From Methylococcaceae bacterium UBA659 (lineage in GTDB: Bacteria > Pseudomonadota > Gammaproteobacteria > Methylococcales > Methylomonadaceae), in contig DBNZ01000118.1 in assembly GCA_002299495.1 (NCBI GenBank), forward strand, positions 5,540-11,680: 6,141 nucleotides of DNA. The letters are read 5' to 3'. Position 1 is the first letter of the stretch. Every line of letters starts with the position of its first letter. The notes beneath the pieces were generated by a model. That model was not told the DNA's origin and did no database searches. It saw only the letters and a program-made list of their open reading frames with translations. The position numbers were made by a program, and so were the translations under genes. Below, one piece after another: positions 5,733-6,141 of the stretch.

Positions 5733-6141
5733 ATGGCGCTATCGGATACCAAGCTGCGGAACCTGAAAGCTGTCGATAAGGCATTCAGCGAGTCGGATGG
5801 GGGTGGGTTGTTCGTGGAAGTCATGCCCGGCGGCGCGAAGGTTTGGCGGATGCGCTATCGCATCGGCGGGCAGGGAGCCAAGCAAGAGAAAATCACGCTT
5901 GGCGACTACCCGACCTATTCACTGGCCGAAGCCCGGACATGGCGGGACGATTGCAAGATACTGGCCGGGCGTGGCCTGTCCCCGATGGCCCTGCGGCGCG
6001 GCGATGCGATCCCCGAGGATGCCGCCCCCGCCGTCAAGGAATTGGCGCAAGCCTTCATCCGTGAGTGGTGTTTGAAAACCCGCGAGAAAGCCAGAATCAA
6101 GGAACAGGCGGCGAAGGAAGCCGACACGGTGGAAGCCTTCG
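5733..6141 (+). CDS. Tyrosine recombinase/integrase, DUF4102 (P4-like) type, 5' part only
   Basis: The frame is open from ATG 5733 to the window edge (136 codons) and holds only the N-terminal part of a gene usually about 400 codons long. Residues about 3-85 match the arm-DNA-binding domain (DUF4102) of P4-like integrases: SDTKLRNLK (4-12), SDGGGLFVEV (21-30), KVWRMRYRIGG (36-46) and TLGDYPTYSLAEAR (55-68). From about 100 on, a helical stretch looks like the start of the core-binding domain (VKELAQAFIREW, 101-112). The catalytic Arg-His-Arg-Tyr residues lie beyond the window. GC is about 62%, well above the host genes. It is transcribed away from mnmE, directly behind the repeat array, as expected for the integrase of an element inserted at that gene. 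Whether the gene is intact cannot be judged. Confidence 0.9.
   Translation, partial: MALSDTKLRNLKAVDKAFSESDGGGLFVEVMPGGAKVWRMRYRIGGQGAKQEKITLGDYPTYSLAEARTWRDDCKILAGRGLSPMALRRGDAIPEDAAPAVKELAQAFIREWCLKTREKARIKEQAAKEADTVEAF

Larger units (their letters stand above)
5386..6141 (+). mobile_element. Left end of an integrative element at mnmE (incomplete)
   Basis: The region from the end of mnmE to the window edge contains a candidate att core, a repeat-rich non-coding stretch and the start of a tyrosine recombinase reading away from mnmE. The recombinase GC (about 62% over 5761-6120, hand count) contrasts with mid-40s in the host genes. The 3' end of mnmE is a known integration site for genomic islands such as SGI1. 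The right boundary, excisionase and cargo are not in the window. The remaining doubt is whether the element uses mnmE or another target and merely lies next to it. Confidence 0.65.

Noticed and set aside
5797..6075. Open frames of 92 and 73 codons (plus) and 70 codons (minus) over the integrase
   Set aside because: They are out-of-frame shadows of the high-GC integrase frame, which matches the DUF4102 family throughout.

Overview
The window shows the chromosomal replication-origin neighbourhood of a gammaproteobacterium, with the start of an integrated mobile element at its right end. The gene order dnaA <- | -> rpmH-rnpA-yidD-yidC-mnmE is the classic one for this class, and the proteins match the E. 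coli families closely in motif and length. The host DNA is of moderate GC (mid-40s percent by hand counts of a few lines). A methanotroph-like (Methylococcales) host is a guess from general protein resemblance only; the sequence does not prove it.

Left part (1-1599): dnaA lies on the minus strand (84-1400). The 83 bases beyond its stop codon hold two perfect DnaA boxes and two weaker ones, all in the same orientation. This points to an origin (oriC) in the spacer downstream of dnaA, which the window edge cuts. The 199-base divergent spacer between dnaA and rpmH carries a full-consensus sigma-70 promoter facing rpmH, and a run of eight G residues in the dnaA leader.

Middle part (1600-5385): a compact plus-strand operon. 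Spacings are rpmH-(11 nt)-rnpA-(19 nt overlap)-yidD-(2 nt)-yidC-(3 nt)-mnmE. It encodes ribosomal protein L34, the RNase P protein, two factors for membrane protein insertion (YidD, YidC) and a tRNA wobble-uridine modification GTPase. The genes share one expression unit rather than one pathway: ribosome/tRNA production plus the co-translational membrane insertase.

Right part (5386-6141): the last 18 bases of mnmE match the attachment core known from SGI1-type genomic islands. After it come a short direct repeat, an intrinsic terminator, a 347-base non-coding stretch with many copies of a GTGTTCCC motif on both strands, and then the 5' part of a tyrosine recombinase gene of the DUF4102/P4 type. 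Its GC content (about 62%) is far above the host genes. The most economical reading is the left end of an integrative element inserted at the 3' end of mnmE, with the repeats serving as recombinase arm sites or int operators. The cargo lies outside the window, so nothing can be said about what the element carries.
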